Source: CALMNV01 sp035688975 (GTDB lineage Bacteria; Actinomycetota; Actinomycetes; Actinomycetales; Dermatophilaceae). From it: 27,915 bases of DNA. Positions within the stretch are counted from its first letter, which is position 1, and each line of letters opens with the position of its first letter. Location: positions 1 to 27,915 of the forward strand of contig NZ_DASSMH010000042.1 in NCBI RefSeq assembly GCF_035688975.1. The letters run 5' to 3'. Positions 25,510 through 27,915 of the stretch are shown one piece after another. Under the pieces are notes generated by a model. That model made no database searches, was not told the origin of the DNA, and worked only from the letters and a program-made list of their open reading frames with translations. The position numbers were made by a program, and so were the translations under genes.

Positions 25510-26718
25510 TCAGTCAAGGAGCAGCGGTAGCCCGAGCTCGTGCACGACCATGTCGGCGATGGCGAGCGACGCGGTGGCAGCGGGGGAGGGCGCATTGCGG
25601 ATGCAGAAGACGTTGCCCACGCGGGTGAAGCGGAAGTCCTCGACCAGCGCGCCGTCGGCGTCCAGCGCCTGCGCCCGCACGCCGGCGGGGGCCGGCTGGA
25701 TGTCGGCGGCGCGGATCTCCGGCACGTAGCGCCGAGCCCCGTTGAGGAAGGCGCGACGGCCCAACGACCCCCACGTCTCCGCCGCGCCGGTCCGGAGGTT
25801 TCGCCGGGCGAACTCGCGAAACGCCTTGTCGGAGATCAGGCCGCGCAGCTCGCGGACGTCGATGACGCCTTTGGTGTAGCCCTCCCGGGCAAGGGCGAGG
25901 ACAGCGTTCGGCCCGATGAGGACGGATCCGTCGACGCGTCTTGTCAGGTGCACCCCGAGGAAGGGATACCTCGGGTCCGGGACCGGATAGATCAGTCCCT
26001 TGACGAGGTGGCGAGCGGCGGGCGCGAGCTGGTGGTACTCCCCGCGGAACGGCACGATGCGCGGGTATGCCGTGTCGCCCGCCAGGGCCGCCAGCCGGTC
26101 GGCGTGCAGCCCGGCCGCGATGATGACCCGGTCCGCCTCCACCTCGTCTCCGGATGCGGCCGTGATCCGGGTCGTCCGGCCGACGTCGATACCGGTGACC
26201 GCGAAGCCCGTGAGCAGTCGGGCCCCGTCGGACACCGCGTCGTCGACCATCGACCCGGCGACTCGGCCGAAGTCGACGATGGCGGTGGTGGGGGAGTGCA
26301 GCCCGCACCGGCCGCGAACGTGGGGCTCCACCTCGGTGAGCTCGGCTCCGGAGAGCCAACGCACCGAAGGGACGCCGTTGGCGCTCGAGCGCTCCGCGAT
26401 GACGCGGAGGCGAGCCTCCTCCGGCTCGTCGAGGGCGATGAGCAGCTTGCCGACCTCGAGGTAGGGCAGCCCCTTCTCGGCGCAGTAGTCCCGCAGCAGC
26501 GCCACCCCTCGTCGGGACAGCCGCGCCTTCGCCGAGCCGGGGAGGTAGTAGAGGCCGGCATGCACGACGCCGCTGTTGCGGCTGGTCTGGTGGCGACCCG
26601 GCACCTGCTCCTTCTCAAGGATCGTCACCTCGACGCCCGGATGGGTGCGCACGAGGGCACGGGCGATGGAGGCGCCGACGATGCCGGCACCGATGACGGC
26701 GATCCGCTCGGGGCTCAC
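25510..26718 (-). CDS. lhgO: L-2-hydroxyglutarate oxidase/dehydrogenase
   Basis: FAD-dependent enzyme that oxidises L-2-hydroxyglutarate to 2-oxoglutarate, passing electrons to oxygen or the membrane quinone pool. It has 402 residues, close to family length. The N-terminal dinucleotide-binding motif is GAGIVGASIA (10-19) with acidic E35 after the second strand. The family stretch TSRNSGVVHAGLYYLPGSAKA includes H53. The substrate-domain stretch is IYPVPDPRYPFLGVHLTRRVDGSVLIGPNAVLAL, and NVFCIRNAPSPAATASLAIADMV closes the FAD site. GTG 26718 was chosen from homology and a -10 element 8 nt upstream. The name is given on overall resemblance; a related DAO-family oxidase cannot be fully excluded. 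Confidence 0.85.
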   Translation of the reverse strand: MSPERIAVIGAGIVGASIARALVRTHPGVEVTILEKEQVPGRHQTSRNSGVVHAGLYYLPGSAKARLSRRGVALLRDYCAEKGLPYLEVGKLLIALDEPEEARLRVIAERSSANGVPSVRWLSGAELTEVEPHVRGRCGLHSPTTAIVDFGRVAGSMVDDAVSDGARLLTGFAVTGIDVGRTTRITAASGDEVEADRVIIAAGLHADRLAALAGDTAYPRIVPFRGEYHQLAPAARHLVKGLIYPVPDPRYPFLGVHLTRRVDGSVLIGPNAVLALAREGYTKGVIDVRELRGLISDKAFREFARRNLRTGAAETWGSLGRRAFLNGARRYVPEIRAADIQPAPAGVRAQALDADGALVEDFRFTRVGNVFCIRNAPSPAATASLAIADMVVHELGLPLLLD

Positions 26719-26726
26719 GGGAACCC

Positions 26727-26732
26727 ACGCTA
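26727..26732 (-). promoter_or_regulatory. Putative -10 for a leaderless lhgO mRNA
   Basis: On the minus strand TAGCGT (26732 to 26727) fits TANNNT and lies 8 nt before the GTG at 26718. No Shine-Dalgarno sequence is present, consistent with leaderless translation. Confidence 0.4.
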
Positions 26733-26871
26733 GACGGTGTGCTGCCCTGGTCGGCAGTCGACGTCCACATCCGATCACGTGGCCGGCCGCGTCGTCCACA
26801 GCCGCCGGTGAACGCTTCGCGGCCGCGGGCACCAGGGGAGAGGCTTCGGGGACGACGAGAGGAGCGCGACG

Positions 26872-27258
26872 ATGTCCAACGTCATCGACATCCGCACGAA
26901 GCAGCCCATCGGCCTCGACGGCAGGGACGCACCGGGGCCGGGGGAGTGCCTCGCGTGCTTCGTGCACCGCATGGTGGCCGATCGAGGGTGCACAGGTGTG
27001 CTGGGGTGGGTCGAGCGCTGGCGGTCGGAGCGTGCCCGCAGGGCCACGGCTCTCGCGGCTCGGCTGCAGCGGCGCGGCGCGACGTGCGACTGCGCGGTGA
27101 TCGGCCGCGTGTGGAGCCTCTCAGCCGCGCTGTGGGAGCCCGACCCCACGTCCGGCGAGCTCCTCGAACCCGGCGTCCTGCCGCAGTGCCGCGGCGTGCG
27201 GCCCAACTCCACCCACCCGTGCGAGCACTGGGTCGACAGGCACGACCTCGCGCTCTAG
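26872..27258 (+). CDS. DUF2695 family cysteine-rich protein
   Basis: Small soluble protein of unknown function, 128 residues, resembling DUF2695. It has a disordered N-terminus. A CLACFVHRM motif (C26, C29) is followed by an Arg-rich helix (WVERWRSERARRATALAARLQRRG) and a CDCAVIGRVW motif (C72, C74). A C-terminal addition has C106 and C117 in HPCEHW. The paired cysteines could bind zinc; this is inference. GAGAGGAG lies 7 nt before the ATG. It is divergent from lhgO and convergent with the HNH gene, with the repeat cluster between. Confidence 0.8.
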   Translation: MSNVIDIRTKQPIGLDGRDAPGPGECLACFVHRMVADRGCTGVLGWVERWRSERARRATALAARLQRRGATCDCAVIGRVWSLSAALWEPDPTSGELLEPGVLPQCRGVRPNSTHPCEHWVDRHDLAL

Positions 27259-27341
27259 CAGTCACTCACGGCACGCCGGGAACCGTCCGCTCAGCGGTCG
27301 CGCCGAAGGGCGCCCCGCCCCGTCACGTCACGTCCCGCTCC

Positions 27342-27456
27342 CTCCCCACCTCGAGTGGCCACTTCCGTTCACCCCCCGGGGCGCGCACGATCGCGCCCGC
27401 CCCCGGCCCCGCTCCCCACCTCGAGTGGCCACTTCCGTTCACCCCCCGGGGCGCGC
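27342..27456. repeat. Two identical 45-bp repeats carrying the AGTGGCCACT element
   Basis: Positions 27342-27386 and 27412-27456 are identical over 45 bp (offset 70). Each contains TCGAGTGGCCACTTCCGTTC (27351-27370 and 27421-27440) with the perfect palindrome AGTGGCCACT, followed by CCCCCCGGGGCGCGC. The spacer also resembles the sequence after copy two (CGCCCGCCCCCGG). The block fills most of the 268-bp gap between the convergent DUF2695 and HNH genes. The 20-bp core matches the pair at 15374-15425 in inverse orientation. Confidence 0.92.
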
Positions 27457-27526
27457 TCGCCCGCCCCCGGGCGCGCTCGCTTACCCCCTGCGGGCGGTGG
27501 CCGGCGGGGGGTGCGGGGCGCGGTGG

Positions 27527-27915
27527 CTACAGGTGCCAGGTCACGGTGGTGGCGGTGATGGTCGGGACCAGGTCGTGGGCGTGGACGTAGGTGTGGTGCC
27601 GAGGGCAGAGCAGGCACGTGTTCAGCAGCGAGGTCTTCCCCCCACGGCACCAGTGCCGCCCGTGGTGCGCGTCGGTCCACTGCGCCGGGACGGTGCACCC
27701 CGGGAAGGTGCACCCCCGGTCCCGCTGCCACAACGCCACCCGCAGCCCCTTGGTCACCAGCCGCCATTCCCGCCCCACATCCAACGGTTGGCTCTTACCG
27801 CCCAGCACCATCGGGATGACCGCCGCGTCACACGCCAGCCGGCGCACCGTCTGCGGCGAGAGGACATCGCCTGACAACGTGACACCCGCTCCGCCGAGCG
27901 CACCGGTGAGGACCT
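27527..27915 (-). CDS. HNH endonuclease of the DUF222/13E12 repeat type, partial
   Basis: C-terminal part of an HNH-nuclease protein running off the right edge. About 129 codons are visible, and the frame stays open to position 27915. It reads LSPQTVRRLACDAAVIPMVLGGKSQPLDVGR, the linker typical of DUF222/13E12 proteins. The zinc-supported HNH motif follows: CTFPGC, then WTDAHHGRHWCRGGKTSLLNTCLLCPRHHTYVH. A TTG at 27877 could be read as a start but is inside the domain, so the true start lies beyond the window. These proteins are multi-copy in many actinobacteria and linked to mobile or phage-attachment sequences; function is otherwise uncertain. Confidence 0.88.
   Translation of the reverse strand, partial: VLTGALGGAGVTLSGDVLSPQTVRRLACDAAVIPMVLGGKSQPLDVGREWRLVTKGLRVALWQRDRGCTFPGCTVPAQWTDAHHGRHWCRGGKTSLLNTCLLCPRHHTYVHAHDLVPTITATTVTWHL

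Noticed and set aside
27342..27456. Possible CRISPR or insertion-sequence ends
   Set aside because: Only two direct copies with related, not unique, spacer sequence; no transposase and no inverted terminal repeats around a gene.

Overview
The window looks like chromosome from a high-GC actinobacterium, probably order Micrococcales and most like the Intrasporangiaceae/Dermatophilaceae. The reasons are the very high GC, frequent GTG starts, ATGA start/stop overlaps, several apparently leaderless genes, and a gene block matching the order of Mycobacterium tuberculosis Rv1822-Rv1832. No rRNA, tRNA, CRISPR array or insertion sequence was seen.

Layout. 1-2489: an aldo/keto reductase cut by the left edge and a PAS plus SpoIIE-type phosphatase, both on the minus strand. 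2490-4686: a decayed short-chain dehydrogenase, then an amt-glnK ammonium uptake and sensing pair. 4778-13818: the conserved actinobacterial block of a CDP-alcohol phosphatidyltransferase, DUF881, small basic protein, second DUF881, gcvH, garA (FHA), ftsR-like MerR, bifunctional nuclease family protein, second MerR (Rv1830-like), glycine riboswitch and gcvP. It links glycine cleavage, GarA control of 2-oxoglutarate/glutamate flux, and regulators of cell division. 13855-17099: a GCS2-family ligase, a histidine phosphatase (minus) and RNase Z. 17313-21322: an ABC exporter whose second permease is fused to an extracytoplasmic domain, followed by a Tat-type lipoprotein with an azurin-like copper domain; this is the most system-like uncharacterised unit. 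21389-23627: PhzF-like isomerase, DUF1697 protein and a SpoU/TrmH RNA methyltransferase. 23688-25444: a CE1758/CE1759-type flavin monooxygenase and FMN reductase pair. 25510-27258: L-2-hydroxyglutarate oxidase (minus) and a DUF2695 protein. 27259-27915: a repeat cluster and the C-terminal part of an HNH/13E12-type endonuclease cut by the right edge.

Two sequence-level signals are not explained by genes. First, the non-palindromic 8-mer GTATGCCG (or its complement CGGCATAC) occurs 19 times by my reading, on both strands and in several codon phases, where base composition alone predicts about one. Second, a 20-bp element built on the palindrome AGTGGCCACT occurs as a tandem pair in each of two convergent intergenic gaps about 12 kb apart, one of them beside the HNH gene.
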